Assembly: GCF_033406955.1 (NCBI RefSeq)
Contig: NZ_CP137734.1
Coordinates: 7,874,001-7,938,000, forward strand
Reading direction: 5' to 3'
DNA from: Streptomyces violaceoruber
GTDB taxonomy: Bacteria > Actinomycetota > Actinomycetes > Streptomycetales > Streptomycetaceae
DNA length: 64,000 nt
Below, piece after piece: positions 17,121-25,861 of the stretch. A program made the position numbers and the translations under genes. The notes under the pieces were generated by a model. That model was not told the origin of the DNA. It saw nothing but the letters and a program-made list of their open reading frames with translations, and made no database searches. Every line of letters begins with the position of its first letter. Position 1 is the stretch's first letter.

Positions 17121-17912
17121 ATGCCCGCAGCACCACCGGACGGCGCGCCCGCGCTGCACGTCGAGAGCCTCGACGTCACGTACGGGCGCGCACTGTCCGC
17201 CCTCCGCTCCGTGTCCCTGACCGTCCCGCACGGCGCCGTCGTCGCGCTGCTCGGAGCCAACGGCGCCGGCAAGACGACGCTGCTGCGGGCCGTCTCGGGC
17301 ACCCTGCGCCTGCACCGCGGCGCGATCACGGCCGGCCGGGTCCGCTACGGCGACACGGTCCTGGACGGCCGGGACCCGGTCGCCGCCGTACGCGCCGGAG
17401 TCGTCCAGGTGCCCGAGGGCAGGCGGGTCTTCGCCGGACTCACCGTCGACGAGAACCTGCGGGCCGGCGGGCTCGGCCTGAACCGTCGCGCCCCCGCCCA
17501 GGTCCGCGAGGCCAGGGAGCGCGTCTTCACCCTGTTCCCGAGGCTCGCCGAGCGCACCCGCCAGGCCGCGGGTCTGCTGTCCGGCGGGGAACAGCAGATG
17601 CTCGCCATCGGCCGGGCCCTGATGGCCGCGCCCCGCCTGCTCCTGCTCGACGAGCCCTCGCTCGGGCTCGCCCCGATGATGGTCGACCGCATCGCCGAGG
17701 TCGTCCGCGAGATCAACGCCCAGGGCACCGCCGTCCTGCTCGTCGAACAGAACGCCGGCATGGCCCTGTCGCTCGCCGAGCACGCCCACGTCCTGGAGGT
17801 CGGCGAGGTCCGGCTGTCCGGCGCCGCCGCCGACCTCGCGCGGACGGACGCCGTACGCCGCCTCTACCTCGGCGAGACCACCGAGGGTGCCGACGGCAAG
17901 GGGGCCGCGTGA
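17121..17912 (+). CDS. livF: LIV-type ABC importer, ATP-binding protein LivF-like
   Basis: A 263-residue cytoplasmic ATPase of the branched-chain amino acid/amide importer family. Walker A is GANGAGKTT, the signature is LSGGEQQM, and Walker B is LLLLDEPSLGLAP; VQVPEGRRVFAGLTVDENL is a LivF hallmark. Start ATG 17121 with an AAGGAG ribosome binding site. It is first of five genes (17121-22074), all overlapping by 4-8 bp, making one translationally coupled operon with two ATPases, two permeases and a lipoprotein. Placing LivF first and the binding protein last reverses the usual E. coli order. Confidence 0.92.
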   Translation: MPAAPPDGAPALHVESLDVTYGRALSALRSVSLTVPHGAVVALLGANGAGKTTLLRAVSGTLRLHRGAITAGRVRYGDTVLDGRDPVAAVRAGVVQVPEGRRVFAGLTVDENLRAGGLGLNRRAPAQVREARERVFTLFPRLAERTRQAAGLLSGGEQQMLAIGRALMAAPRLLLLDEPSLGLAPMMVDRIAEVVREINAQGTAVLLVEQNAGMALSLAEHAHVLEVGEVRLSGAAADLARTDAVRRLYLGETTEGADGKGAA

Positions 17913-18709
17913 CCGCCCCCGCCGCCGCGCCGCCCGCGCTCGAAGTGCGGGGCGTGACCGTGCGCTTCGCCGGTCTGCTCGCCCTCGACGACGTCTCCTT
18001 CACCGTCGCCCCCGGCACCGTGCACGCCGTCATCGGCCCCAACGGCGCCGGCAAGTCCACCTGCTTCAACGTCCTGTCGGGCCTGTACCGGCCCACCGCG
18101 GGCACCGTACGGCTCGGCGCCGCCGAACTGACCCGGCTCGCCCCGCACCGGATCGCCGCCCTGGGCGTCGCCCGCACCTTCCAGAACATCGTCACCACCC
18201 AGGGCACCGTCGCCGACAACCTGATGCTCGGCCGGCACGCCCTGTCCCACGCCGGTTTCACCGCCAGCGCCCTGCGTCTGCCGCGCGCCCGGCGCGAACA
18301 GCGCGCCCACCTCGCCAAGGCCCGCGAGATCGCCGAACTCACCGGCCTCGGCGCCCACTTCGACTCGCCCGTCGCGCTGCTGTCGTACGGCGACCGCAAA
18401 CGCGTAGAACTCGCCCGCGCCCTGTGTCTGGAGCCCCGTGTCCTGCTGCTCGACGAACCCGTGGCCGGCATGAACGCCGCCGAACGCACCCGCATGACCG
18501 CGGTCGTCCGGGAGATCCGTGCCGAACTCGGCCTGTCCGTCGTGCTGGTCGAGCACGACATGGGCCTGGTCATGCGGCTCGCCGACGAGGTGACCGTCCT
18601 CGACTTCGGCCGGGCCGTCGCCCACGGCACCCCCGACGAGGTCCGCCGCGACCCCGAGGTGCTCCGCGCCTACCTCGGCACCGCCACCACGGGGGAGGAC
18701 GCGGCATGA
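17909..18709 (+). CDS. livG: LIV-type ABC importer, ATP-binding protein LivG-like
   Basis: A 266-residue ATPase that pairs with LivF on the permease heterodimer. Walker A is GPNGAGKST (about 45-53), signature LSYGDRKRVE, Walker B VLLLDEPVAGM, and the switch is VLVEHDMGLVM. ARTFQNIVTTQGTVADNL is characteristic of LivG. The GTG start at 17909 overlaps the livF stop (GTGA). The signature carries Tyr-Gly-Asp instead of Gly-Gly-Gln, a change common in LivG proteins. Confidence 0.92.
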   Translation: MTAPAAAPPALEVRGVTVRFAGLLALDDVSFTVAPGTVHAVIGPNGAGKSTCFNVLSGLYRPTAGTVRLGAAELTRLAPHRIAALGVARTFQNIVTTQGTVADNLMLGRHALSHAGFTASALRLPRARREQRAHLAKAREIAELTGLGAHFDSPVALLSYGDRKRVELARALCLEPRVLLLDEPVAGMNAAERTRMTAVVREIRAELGLSVVLVEHDMGLVMRLADEVTVLDFGRAVAHGTPDEVRRDPEVLRAYLGTATTGEDAA

Positions 18710-19605
18710 CCGGCTTCCTGGACAGTCTGCTGGGCGGCCTCGCGCTGGGCTCCGTGTACGCCCTGATCGCCCTCGGCTTCGTCACCATCTTCAAGGCCTC
18801 CGGAGTCCTGAGCTTCGCCCACGGCTCGCTGCTGCTGCTCGGCGGGTACCTCGTCGCCGTCCTCCACGACGACCTCGGCTTCGCCGGGGCACTCGCCGTC
18901 GCGGTGCTCGTGACGGCGGCCGTGGCCGGGGCCCTGGACCGGCTGGTGCTGCAACGCGTCGGCGGGAGCGACCCGCACGCCGCCCACGTCCAGACCATCG
19001 TCACCATCGGCGTCGACATCGTCCTGGTCACCGACCTCGCCCGGCGCATCGGCGGCGACCTGCTGCCGCTCGGCGACCCCTGGGGCTCCGCCGTGACCGA
19101 CCTCGGCCCGGTGACCGTGGCCGACAGCCGCATCGCCGCGATCCTGGTGTCCGCCGTCGCCATCGGCGGCGCCTTCGCCCTCTTCCGGTACACCCCCTGG
19201 GGCCTGTCGCTGCGCGCGGCGGCCGAGGACCGGGAGGCCGCCGCCCTCATGGGCGTACGCCTCACCCGCGTACGCACCGCCGCCTGGTGCCTGGCCGGCG
19301 CCCTCGCCGCCCTCGCCGCCGTCTTCCTGGTCGCCTTCCCGGCGCCCGGCCTCGAACGCACCACCGGCCAGATCGCGCTGAAGGCCTTCCCCGCCGCCAT
19401 CCTCGGCGGCATGACCTCCCCGGTCGGCGCCCTGGTCGGCAGCATGCTGATCGGCCTCACCGAGGCGTTCGTCGCCGGTTACCAGTCCGACCTGCACGTC
19501 CTCGGCGAGGGCTTCGGCGACGTCGCTCCGTACGCCGTGATGGTGCTGGTGCTGCTGGTGCGTCCGGCCGGACTCTTCGCGGCGAAGGGAGCGGCCCGTG
19601 TCTGA
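18706..19605 (+). CDS. livH: LIV-type ABC importer, permease LivH-like
   Basis: A 299-residue inner membrane permease with about eight hydrophobic segments. The opening, LLGGLALGSVYALIALGF, and the EAA-type loop LRAAAEDREAAALMGVRL near residue 167 identify the LivH half of the translocation pore. ATG 18706 overlaps the livG stop (ATGA). It should dimerise with the downstream LivM-like permease. Confidence 0.92.
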   Translation: MTGFLDSLLGGLALGSVYALIALGFVTIFKASGVLSFAHGSLLLLGGYLVAVLHDDLGFAGALAVAVLVTAAVAGALDRLVLQRVGGSDPHAAHVQTIVTIGVDIVLVTDLARRIGGDLLPLGDPWGSAVTDLGPVTVADSRIAAILVSAVAIGGAFALFRYTPWGLSLRAAAEDREAAALMGVRLTRVRTAAWCLAGALAALAAVFLVAFPAPGLERTTGQIALKAFPAAILGGMTSPVGALVGSMLIGLTEAFVAGYQSDLHVLGEGFGDVAPYAVMVLVLLVRPAGLFAAKGAARV

Positions 19606-20794
19606 CCCGCGACCCCTCCTCCTCAGGCGCGGCCCGCTGCTGCTGACCGCACTGCTCCTGTGTGCCCTGCCCTTCTACCTCGACGCCTTCTGGCTGCGCA
19701 TCGGCCTGTTCTCCATGGCCGCGGCCATCGGCGCCGTCGGGCTCGGCCTGCTCAGCGGCACCGCCGGGCAACTCTCCCTCGGACACGCCTTCTTCCTGGC
19801 CGTCGGCGCCTACGGCTACGTCTGGCTGGCGGGCGAGCCCGGGCCCGGTCTGCCGCCCGCCGTCGCCGCAGTCCTCGCCGTCCTGCTCGCCGGGGCCGCG
19901 GGCGGGCTGTTCAGCCCCGTCGCCGGACGCGTGAAGGGCATCTACCTCGGCGTCGCGACCCTCGCCCTGGTCTTCCTCGGCCACCACGTCCTGCTCACCG
20001 CGGACTCCGTCACCGGCGGCTTCAACGGCCGCTCCGTGCCGCCGCTGGAACTGGGCGGCTTCACCTTCGCCGAGTCGGACCCCGGACTCACCGTCCTGGG
20101 CGTGCCGTTCGGCGCCGAGGAGCGGCTCTGGTACCTGGGCCTGGCCCTGTTCGCCGTCACCTGGTTCACCGCGCGCGGACTGCTGCGCGGACGGCCCGGC
20201 CGCGCCCTGGCGGCGGTGCGCGACAGCGAGACCGCCGCGGCCGTGATGGGCGTGCACGTGGCCCGGTACCGCTCGGCCGCCTTCGTCGTCTCTTCGATGT
20301 ACGCGGGTCTGGCCGGCGTACTGCTCGCGCTCTCCTTCCGCCGCGTGGTGCCCGACTACTTCTCCCTCGCCCTCTCCGTCGACTACCTCGCCATGATCGT
20401 CATCGGCGGCCTCGGCTCGGTGGCCGGAGCCACCGCGGGAGCCGTCTTCGTCACCGCGCTGCCCCTGCTGATGACCCGCTACGCCGACCAGCTGCCCCTG
20501 GTCGCGACGCCCGGGTCCGGCGGCGGCTCGATCGGCCCGACCGAGGCGTCCCGCTACCTCTACGGCGCGGCCATCGTCGTGATCCTCCTCTACGCCCCCG
20601 ACGGCCTGCACGGACTGGCCCGCCGCCTCCGCGCCCGCCTGCGCCGCCGCCCGACCGTCACCGGCCCACCCGGCACCGGACCCTCGTCCGGACCCGACCG
20701 GACCGACCCCGACACCCCTTCCGGCACCACCGGTACCACCGGTACCACCGGCACCGACGACACCTCCGCACGAGCCAAGGAGCACACCCCGTGA
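19598..20794 (+). CDS. livM: LIV-type ABC importer, permease LivM-like
   Basis: A 398-residue permease with about nine membrane segments up to residue 345; the EAA loop is LAAVRDSETAAAVMGVHV near 206. The C-terminal 45 residues are hydrophilic and low in complexity, including GTTGTTGTTGTD encoded by a 9-bp microsatellite (about 20724-20756), probably a disordered cytoplasmic tail. The GTG start at 19598 lies 8 bp inside livH, behind AAGGGAG. Partner of LivH in the same transporter. Confidence 0.9.
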   Translation: MSDPRPLLLRRGPLLLTALLLCALPFYLDAFWLRIGLFSMAAAIGAVGLGLLSGTAGQLSLGHAFFLAVGAYGYVWLAGEPGPGLPPAVAAVLAVLLAGAAGGLFSPVAGRVKGIYLGVATLALVFLGHHVLLTADSVTGGFNGRSVPPLELGGFTFAESDPGLTVLGVPFGAEERLWYLGLALFAVTWFTARGLLRGRPGRALAAVRDSETAAAVMGVHVARYRSAAFVVSSMYAGLAGVLLALSFRRVVPDYFSLALSVDYLAMIVIGGLGSVAGATAGAVFVTALPLLMTRYADQLPLVATPGSGGGSIGPTEASRYLYGAAIVVILLYAPDGLHGLARRLRARLRRRPTVTGPPGTGPSSGPDRTDPDTPSGTTGTTGTTGTDDTSARAKEHTP

Positions 20795-22074
20795 ACGTCA
20801 AGCACCCCAGGCCCCGCACCACCCGGACCGCCGCCCTGGCCGCGGCCCTGGCCGCCGTGCTGCTCGCGGGCACCGCCTGCAGCTCCAAGGCCGACGGCGG
20901 GAGCACCGACGACGCCGCCGCCGACGGCGTCAAGTCCGGCCCCGGAGTCAGCGAGAAGAGCATCAGACTCGGCGCCCTGACCGACCTCACCGGCCCCTAC
21001 GCCACCCTCGGCAAGAGCATCGTGCAGGCCCAGCAGATGTGGGCCGACGAGACCAACGCCGCGGGCGGCATCTGCGGACGCAAGGTCGAGATCGTCGTCA
21101 AGGACCACGGCTACGACGTGCAGAAGGCGGTGACCGCCTACGCCGACATCGCCCCCGACGTCGTCGCGCTGCCCCAGGTCATCGGCTCCCCGGTGGTCGC
21201 CGCCCTGCTCGACGACATCGAGCGCGACCACATGCTGACCTTCCCGCAGGCCTGGGCGGCCTCCCTGCTCGGCCGGGACTCCGTCCAGGTCCTCGGCACC
21301 ACCTACGACCTCGACATGATCGCCGCCGTCGACTTCCTCACCCGTACCAAGAAGCTCGCCAAGGGCGACACGATCGGCCACGTCTACTTCGAGGGCGACT
21401 ACGGCGCCAACGCGCTGGAGGGCACCGAGTGGGCCGCCGAACAGGCGGGGATGAAGGTCGCCGGGCAGAAGATCAAAGCCACGGACACCGACCTGACCGC
21501 GCAGGTGTCCGCCCTGGGCAAGGCCGGGGTGAAGGCGATCCTGATCAGCGCGGGCCCCGCCCAGACCGCCTCCCTGGCCGGCGTGGCCGCCGCCCGCGGT
21601 CTGAAGGTGCCGATCGTCAGCAGCGCGCCCGGCTACGCGCCGCAGCTGCTGAAGACGCCCGCGGCGGCGGCGCTGGAAGCCATGGTGCACGTGGTGAGCG
21701 CCGCGCCGGCGGTCAGCTCCGACCTGCCGGGCGTCAAGAAGATGGTCGCCTCCTACCAGAAGGCGTACCCGGGCGAGCCGGTCGACTCCGGAGTGCTCTC
21801 CGGATACAACGCCGCCCAACTGACCGGAGCCGACCTGAAGAAGGCCTGCGAGGGCGGCAGTCTCGCCCGGCAGGACGTGGTCAAGGCGCACCGCTCGCAG
21901 AAGAACGCCGACACCGGCCTCGGCACCCCGCAGAACTTCACCTACGTCACCGCGCCGGCCAGCCGGTCGACGTACGTGCTGAAGCCCGACGCCAAGGCGC
22001 TCGGCGGTCTGGTCGGCGTGGAGGAGGCCCACAAGGCGCCCGGAGTGGACGCGTACCTGGCCGGTCGCGGCTGA
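20791..22074 (+). CDS. LIV-type ABC importer, substrate-binding lipoprotein
   Basis: A 427-residue periplasmic-binding-protein type I lipoprotein. The signal peptide ends in the lipobox LLAGTAC (Cys30), so the protein is anchored outside the membrane. The fold starts with IRLGALTDLTGPYATLGKSI, followed by a typical AQQMWADETNAAGGICGRKVEIV region. Ligands of this family include branched-chain amino acids, amides, urea and aromatic acids; the ligand is not decidable here. The GTG start overlaps the livM stop (GTGA). The operon ends at the hairpin at 22077-22133. Confidence 0.9.
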   Translation: MNVKHPRPRTTRTAALAAALAAVLLAGTACSSKADGGSTDDAAADGVKSGPGVSEKSIRLGALTDLTGPYATLGKSIVQAQQMWADETNAAGGICGRKVEIVVKDHGYDVQKAVTAYADIAPDVVALPQVIGSPVVAALLDDIERDHMLTFPQAWAASLLGRDSVQVLGTTYDLDMIAAVDFLTRTKKLAKGDTIGHVYFEGDYGANALEGTEWAAEQAGMKVAGQKIKATDTDLTAQVSALGKAGVKAILISAGPAQTASLAGVAAARGLKVPIVSSAPGYAPQLLKTPAAAALEAMVHVVSAAPAVSSDLPGVKKMVASYQKAYPGEPVDSGVLSGYNAAQLTGADLKKACEGGSLARQDVVKAHRSQKNADTGLGTPQNFTYVTAPASRSTYVLKPDAKALGGLVGVEEAHKAPGVDAYLAGRG

Positions 22075-22076
22075 TC

Positions 22077-22133
22077 GGATCGAGTGGCCGTCAACTGGGC
22101 CGGGCGCAAACGGGTTTGACGGCCACTTGATCC
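22077..22133 (+). terminator. Terminator hairpin of the LIV-type operon
   Basis: Arms 22077-22095 and 22115-22133 form a 19-bp stem with one wobble pair and one terminal mismatch, loop 19 nt, starting 3 bp after the binding-protein stop codon. Confidence 0.8.
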
Positions 22134-22221
22134 GGCCCCTGGTTTGGCTGACCACTAAGTCTTTAGGATGTACTGTCTGTCATGCCAGTCCAGTTGGCGC
22201 CGGTACGGAGCTGGGGGAACG

Positions 22222-23040
22222 ATGCAAGCCGACAAGCAGCTGTCCACGGAGATCGACGCCAACGTGCCAACAGCGGCACGTATGTACGACTTCTACCTGG
22301 GCGGCAAGGACAACTACGCGGCCGACCGGGCCGCCGTCGGCGAACTCGACAAGGTCGTCCCCAGCACGCGGCGGCTGGCGCTGAACAACCGGCGCTTCCT
22401 CCAGCGGGTCGTCCGCGTCCTCGCCGAGGACTACGGCATCCGCCAGTTCCTCGACCACGGATCCGGCCTGCCCACGCAGGACAACGTGCACCAGGTCGCC
22501 CAGCGCGTCGCCCCCGACTCCCGCGTCGTCTACGTCGACAACGACCCGATGGTGCTGGTCCACGGCAGGGCGCTGCTCGACCAGAACGACCAGACGGCCG
22601 TCATCCACGCCGACATGCGGGCGACGGAGGAGATCTTCTCCCACCCGGACACCCAGCGCCTGATCGACTTCTCGCAGCCGGTCGCCGTGCTGTTCAACTC
22701 GGTGTTCCACTGCATCCCGGACAGCGACACGGACGGTCCCCGGGCGGTCGTCCGCCGGGTGACCGAGCGGCTCGCGCCCGGCAGCTTCGCGGTGATGTGC
22801 CAGCTGGTCAGCGAGGACGCCGAGGTGCGGAAGTTCGTCACGGACTTCATGGACCAGGCGACGCAGGGCCACTGGGGCCGGGTGCGGGAGCCCAAGGACG
22901 TCGAGGCACTCTTCGACGGCATGGACATCCTGGAGCCGGGGCTCGTGGAGGTCTCCACCTGGCGCCCCGACACCGAGGTGGCGCCGCGTCAGCTCACCGA
23001 CGAGTGGATCGAGTTCGGCGGACTGGGGCGTCTGCGCTGA
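22222..23040 (+). CDS. DUF574-family SAM-dependent methyltransferase-like protein
   Basis: A 272-residue cytosolic protein of the actinobacterial DUF574 (S-adenosyl methyltransferase) family. Conserved pieces are TAARMYDFYLGGKDNYAADR (residues 15-34), the glycine motif FLDHGSGLPTQDNVH, VVYVDNDPMV (acidic residue at the end of strand 2) and ADMRATEEI. The Rossmann methyltransferase fold is expected; substrates are unknown. The ATG at 22222 follows TGGGGGAA. A TAGGAT -10-like element at 22164-22169 may start its transcript. It is convergent with the XRE gene, with a 23-bp hairpin between. Confidence 0.88.
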   Translation: MQADKQLSTEIDANVPTAARMYDFYLGGKDNYAADRAAVGELDKVVPSTRRLALNNRRFLQRVVRVLAEDYGIRQFLDHGSGLPTQDNVHQVAQRVAPDSRVVYVDNDPMVLVHGRALLDQNDQTAVIHADMRATEEIFSHPDTQRLIDFSQPVAVLFNSVFHCIPDSDTDGPRAVVRRVTERLAPGSFAVMCQLVSEDAEVRKFVTDFMDQATQGHWGRVREPKDVEALFDGMDILEPGLVEVSTWRPDTEVAPRQLTDEWIEFGGLGRLR

Positions 23041-23079
23041 CGCCGGCCGGGCCGGTCGCCCGCACGAGAGCACGACGAC

Positions 23080-23128
23080 ACGACGGAGGAGGGGCCACGC
23101 GCGCCGCGCGTGGCCCCTCCTCCGTCGT
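23080..23128. terminator. Perfect 23-bp bidirectional terminator
   Basis: Arms 23080-23102 and 23106-23128 pair perfectly around a 3-nt loop, between two convergent genes. It is the longest perfect hairpin I found in the window. Confidence 0.92.
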
Positions 23129-23136
23129 CCGTGCCG

Positions 23137-24057
23137 CTACTTGTCGGAGTAGCGCGTCGCCATCGTCTCGCGCAGCCGCTCCAGTGACTCCCGCGGAGTG
23201 AGCGCCTCGTCGGCCAGCCGGTCCAGCGCGACCCGGTACTCCTCGGTCTCGTCCTGGTCCTCCAGGAAGTTGGCGCTCCTGATGTGCTCCAGGTAGACCA
23301 CGTCCGGCAGGCTGGTGCCACCGAAACGCAGATAGGTGACGGGGATCGCGGGCGCCGACGCGTTCGTCACGTCCAGCGGCACGATCTGCAGCGTCACATG
23401 GGGCAGCTTCGCCATCGCGGCCAGGTGGGCAAGCTGCTCGCGCATGACCTCGCGGCTGCCCAGCACGCGCAGCAGCACGGACTCGTCGATGATCGCCCAC
23501 AGCTGCGGCGCGTCCTTGCGGTCCAGCAACTGGGCCCGGCGCTTGCGCAGTTCGACCCGGCGTCCGACCTCGCTCGCGGGTGCGTTCGGCAGGCCGCGCC
23601 TGACCACGGCATCGGTGTAGGCCTCGGTCTGCAGCAGACCGGGGACGTACTGGATCTCGAAGGTACGGATGGTCGCCGCGGCCTCCTGAAGGCCGACCAG
23701 GCGGTCGAACCACTCGGGCATCAGGCGCTTGTCGTACCGCTGCCACCAGCCCGGTTCGCCCGCTCGTTGCAACAGCTTGAGCAGGACCGAGGCCTCGTAC
23801 GGATCGGTGTCGTAGTGCTCCAGCAGCGCCCGGACGTCGGTCTCCGAGGGAGGCCTGAGGCCCTTGCCCGACTCGATGCGCGAGAGCTTCGCGGCGCTGA
23901 AGCCGAGCGCGCGTGCGGCCTGGTCCTGGGAGAGGCCGGCATCCTCGCGGAAGCCCGCCAGCTGCACGCCGACGAGCATCTTCAGCAGGGTCGGAGCCGG
24001 CTCGGCCCGATCCAGATAGGGTTCGAGACGGGAGATGCGATGCGACGCGGCGGACAT
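23137..24057 (-). CDS. XRE-family regulator with DUF5753 domain (WhiJ-like)
   Basis: A 306-residue DNA-binding protein. The N-terminal helix-turn-helix is at about residues 30-85 (LAGFREDAGLSQDQAARALG, FSAAKLSRIESGK). The C-terminal DUF5753 domain (about 100-290) contains EIQYVPGLLQTEAYTDAV and LQIVPLD. Such proteins are typically encoded next to a small DUF397 protein, here at 24184-24411 on the same strand, and often near an RsbW-like ATPase, here divergent at 24592. In S. coelicolor, WhiJ-type sets influence development. The target is unknown; the 14-bp palindrome at 24496-24509 is a natural candidate. Confidence 0.9.
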   Translation of the reverse strand: MSAASHRISRLEPYLDRAEPAPTLLKMLVGVQLAGFREDAGLSQDQAARALGFSAAKLSRIESGKGLRPPSETDVRALLEHYDTDPYEASVLLKLLQRAGEPGWWQRYDKRLMPEWFDRLVGLQEAAATIRTFEIQYVPGLLQTEAYTDAVVRRGLPNAPASEVGRRVELRKRRAQLLDRKDAPQLWAIIDESVLLRVLGSREVMREQLAHLAAMAKLPHVTLQIVPLDVTNASAPAIPVTYLRFGGTSLPDVVYLEHIRSANFLEDQDETEEYRVALDRLADEALTPRESLERLRETMATRYSDK

Positions 24058-24183
24058 CCTGACTCCCAGCAGACCGGCAGACTTGAAGGAAAGACTATCT
24101 CATCCCCTCGGTGCCCGCCGCATCCGCCCGCGGAAATCGGGTAGTTGGGCTCCGCTTCCGGGGGCCGCCGCGCCGCCCGCGCC

Positions 24184-24411
24184 CTACACCAGGTGGTCGA
24201 ACTCGCCGTCCTTCGCACCCGCCAGGAACGCCGCCACCTCGGCCGGGGTGTAGACGAGCGCGGGGCCGTCGGGGTCCCGGGAGTTGCGCATCGCGATGCC
24301 TCCGTCGACGAGGGCGACCTCGACGCAGTTGCCCTCGGCGTTGCTGTGCCGACTCTTCTTCCAGCAGGCGTCCAACAAGCTGGCCTGCACTCCGTTGCGC
24401 ACTGGTGGCAC
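24184..24411 (-). CDS. DUF397 domain small protein
   Basis: A 75-residue protein with the DUF397 pattern: WKKSRHSNAEGNCVEVA (about 16-32), MRNSRDPDGPALVYTPAEVAAFLAG (ending near 66) and a GEFDHLV tail. The usual partner of a WhiJ-like XRE regulator, probably binding or modulating it. The start is set at the GTG at 24411 because AAGGAG lies 6 bp upstream on this strand; the open frame extends further, to 24579, but has no other start with a good ribosome binding site. It lies 126 bp upstream of the XRE gene, in the same direction. Confidence 0.88.
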   Translation of the reverse strand: MPPVRNGVQASLLDACWKKSRHSNAEGNCVEVALVDGGIAMRNSRDPDGPALVYTPAEVAAFLAGAKDGEFDHLV

Positions 24412-24495
24412 CGCGGTCTCCTTGCTGTTCGGGGGAGCGGACCGAGTCGTACCGGTCCCCGAGCGCCCCCATCCGACTTTTTTCGCGCAATTTCT

Positions 24496-24509
24496 CGTGC
24501 AATTGCACG
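24496..24509. promoter_or_regulatory. 14-bp palindrome overlapping a -35 element
   Basis: CGTGCAATTGCACG is a perfect palindrome whose right half contains the TTGCAC -35 of the promoter at 24503-24532. It lies between the DUF397 and ATPase genes, so it could regulate both directions. A second short palindrome, GAGCGCTC (24511-24518), is in the promoter spacer. Confidence 0.7.
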
Positions 24510-24532
24510 CGAGCGCTCTAAGCGTGGATAAT
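24503..24532 (+). promoter_or_regulatory. Sigma-70/HrdB-like promoter for the ATPase gene
   Basis: TTGCAC (24503-24508), an 18-bp spacer and GATAAT (24527-24532). Transcription should start near 24539, about 53 nt before the GTG at 24592. Confidence 0.7.
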
Positions 24533-24591
24533 AGCCGTGGCGTCAACCCCCCGGTCGACGCCCCGTTCTGACGTCGCATCAGGGAGATGCT

Positions 24592-25170
24592 GTGCCGTCA
24601 CCTGCGCATCCAACGCTCCGGTCGCCCGGCGAACCCGGGTCGGAGGCAGGCGAGGCGACCCGCTCCGGAGGACTCCCGTACCCGGTGCGGGCCACCGCCG
24701 GCCGGGCCGTCCCGCCGTCGTCCGCCCCGTACCCGGGCAGCCCCGCTCTCAGCGGCCGCCCGACCGCCGCCGTACTGCGCGTCGCGTGCAGCGGGGAGGG
24801 GTTCGCCCGGGCCCGGGTCTTCACGCGGGACACCCTGCGCGGGTGGTCGCTCGACCACCTCGGCGACGACGCGGTCCTCGTGATCACCGAACTCGTCTCC
24901 AACGCGCTGACGCACGCGGTGCCGCCGTCGGTGGCCGGCGGGCCGGAGATCGGGCTCGGACTCGCCCTGGGCTCCGGCCGGCTGAAGCTGACCGTCTCCG
25001 ATCCCGGGGACGACGCGCCCCGGCTCACCCCGTCCGACGGCTCCGCACTCCGGGAGCACGGACGCGGCCTGTGCATCGTCGACGCCCTCGCCGAGGAGTG
25101 GGGCTGGACCCCGCGCCCGCCGGCGGGCAAGACGGTCTGGGCCACGTTGTCGACCCGCCCCCTCACCTGA
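24592..25170 (+). CDS. RsbW-like ATP-binding protein (HATPase_c_2), possible anti-sigma factor
   Basis: A 192-residue protein. The first 55 residues are Pro/Ser/Gly-rich and probably disordered; the rest is a GHKL ATPase domain. The N box is VITELVSNALTHA (near 100), G1 is VSDPGDD, and the G2-like segment is HGRGLCIVDALAEEWG. Such proteins act as serine kinases/anti-sigma factors in partner switching. The GTG at 24592 follows AGGGAG. Its neighbourhood with XRE/DUF397 genes resembles whiJ/abaA-type clusters of Streptomyces, where a similar ATPase is common. The partner sigma or STAS protein is not adjacent. Confidence 0.85.
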   Translation: MPSPAHPTLRSPGEPGSEAGEATRSGGLPYPVRATAGRAVPPSSAPYPGSPALSGRPTAAVLRVACSGEGFARARVFTRDTLRGWSLDHLGDDAVLVITELVSNALTHAVPPSVAGGPEIGLGLALGSGRLKLTVSDPGDDAPRLTPSDGSALREHGRGLCIVDALAEEWGWTPRPPAGKTVWATLSTRPLT

Positions 25171-25198
25171 CCCGACTGCCGCGGAAGGGCCCCACACC

Positions 25199-25744
25199 AT
25201 GCGCAGCGCTCCGACACCCGAGCCGAGCATCCGGCGCACCGACCGTCAGACGCCGCCCGGCTCCCCCCGTACCACCACCCTGCTCGCGGGCCTGGACGGC
25301 GTGCCCTGGAGCGACATCCAGGACTCCACGGGCTCGGCGGCGGCCATTCCGCGGCTGCTGCGCAAGGTCGCCCGGGGCGACGCCGAAACCGCCCGCGCCG
25401 CTCTCGGCGACCTGCGCAGGCGCATCTGCCAGTACGGCTTCGTCGTCGAGCAGGCGACCGCCGCGACCGTGCCCTTCCTGTGGGAGCTGGCGCAGCGGCC
25501 CCAGGTGAGCTGCCGGGCGCAGATCATCCAGCTGCTCAAGAACATCGCCGACGCCCGGCAGTGGGAGACCACCGCCACCGCCTACCCCAAGCTGCTCAAC
25601 CACCGGGAGAACCCGGTGGCCTGGGAGCGCGCGGCGCGGCAGGCCGTCCGCGCCCGACGGGACGGACTGGAGCGGCTGCTGGCGGACGACGACACCGAGA
25701 TCATGCGCGCCACCAGCGAACTCGCCCGCACCCTCGGGGACTGA
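25199..25744 (+). CDS. Hypothetical helical protein, HEAT-like
   Basis: A 181-residue soluble protein with a disordered first 30 residues and then paired helices: GSAAAIPRLLRKVARGDAET, ATVPFLWELAQRPQ and AQIIQLLKNIADARQ resemble HEAT/armadillo repeats. It starts with LLAGLDGVPWSDIQDSTGSA, a lead-in seen in streptomycete HEAT-like hypothetical proteins. No catalytic motif. The ATG at 25199 lies 28 bp after the ATPase stop and the two are probably co-transcribed. A hairpin at 25764-25802 closes the unit. Confidence 0.7.
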   Translation: MRSAPTPEPSIRRTDRQTPPGSPRTTTLLAGLDGVPWSDIQDSTGSAAAIPRLLRKVARGDAETARAALGDLRRRICQYGFVVEQATAATVPFLWELAQRPQVSCRAQIIQLLKNIADARQWETTATAYPKLLNHRENPVAWERAARQAVRARRDGLERLLADDDTEIMRATSELARTLGD

Positions 25745-25763
25745 GACCGGCACCGCCTGGACC

Positions 25764-25802
25764 GGGACCCGCGCCCTCCACGGGGGAGAAGGCGCGGGTC
25801 CC
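25764..25802 (+). terminator. Terminator hairpin
   Basis: A 12-bp perfect stem (25764-25775 and 25791-25802), loop 15 nt, 19 bp after the stop of the 181-residue protein. Confidence 0.8.
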
Positions 25803-25861
25803 TCCCAAGGCGCGGAACGGTGTGGCGTGCTCCCGGCCGACAGGGTAGGAAAGCGCGGGAA

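Noticed and set aside
16296..17789. Minus-strand frame over the repeats and livF
   Set aside because: It is the shadow of livF and the repeat units, with no family features.
16202..17908. Open frames through the repeat region, in particular one continuous with livG
   Set aside because: No ribosome binding site or start at a sensible place; the ABC protein begins at GTG 17909, and repeat translations are low-complexity Arg/Pro/Ala.
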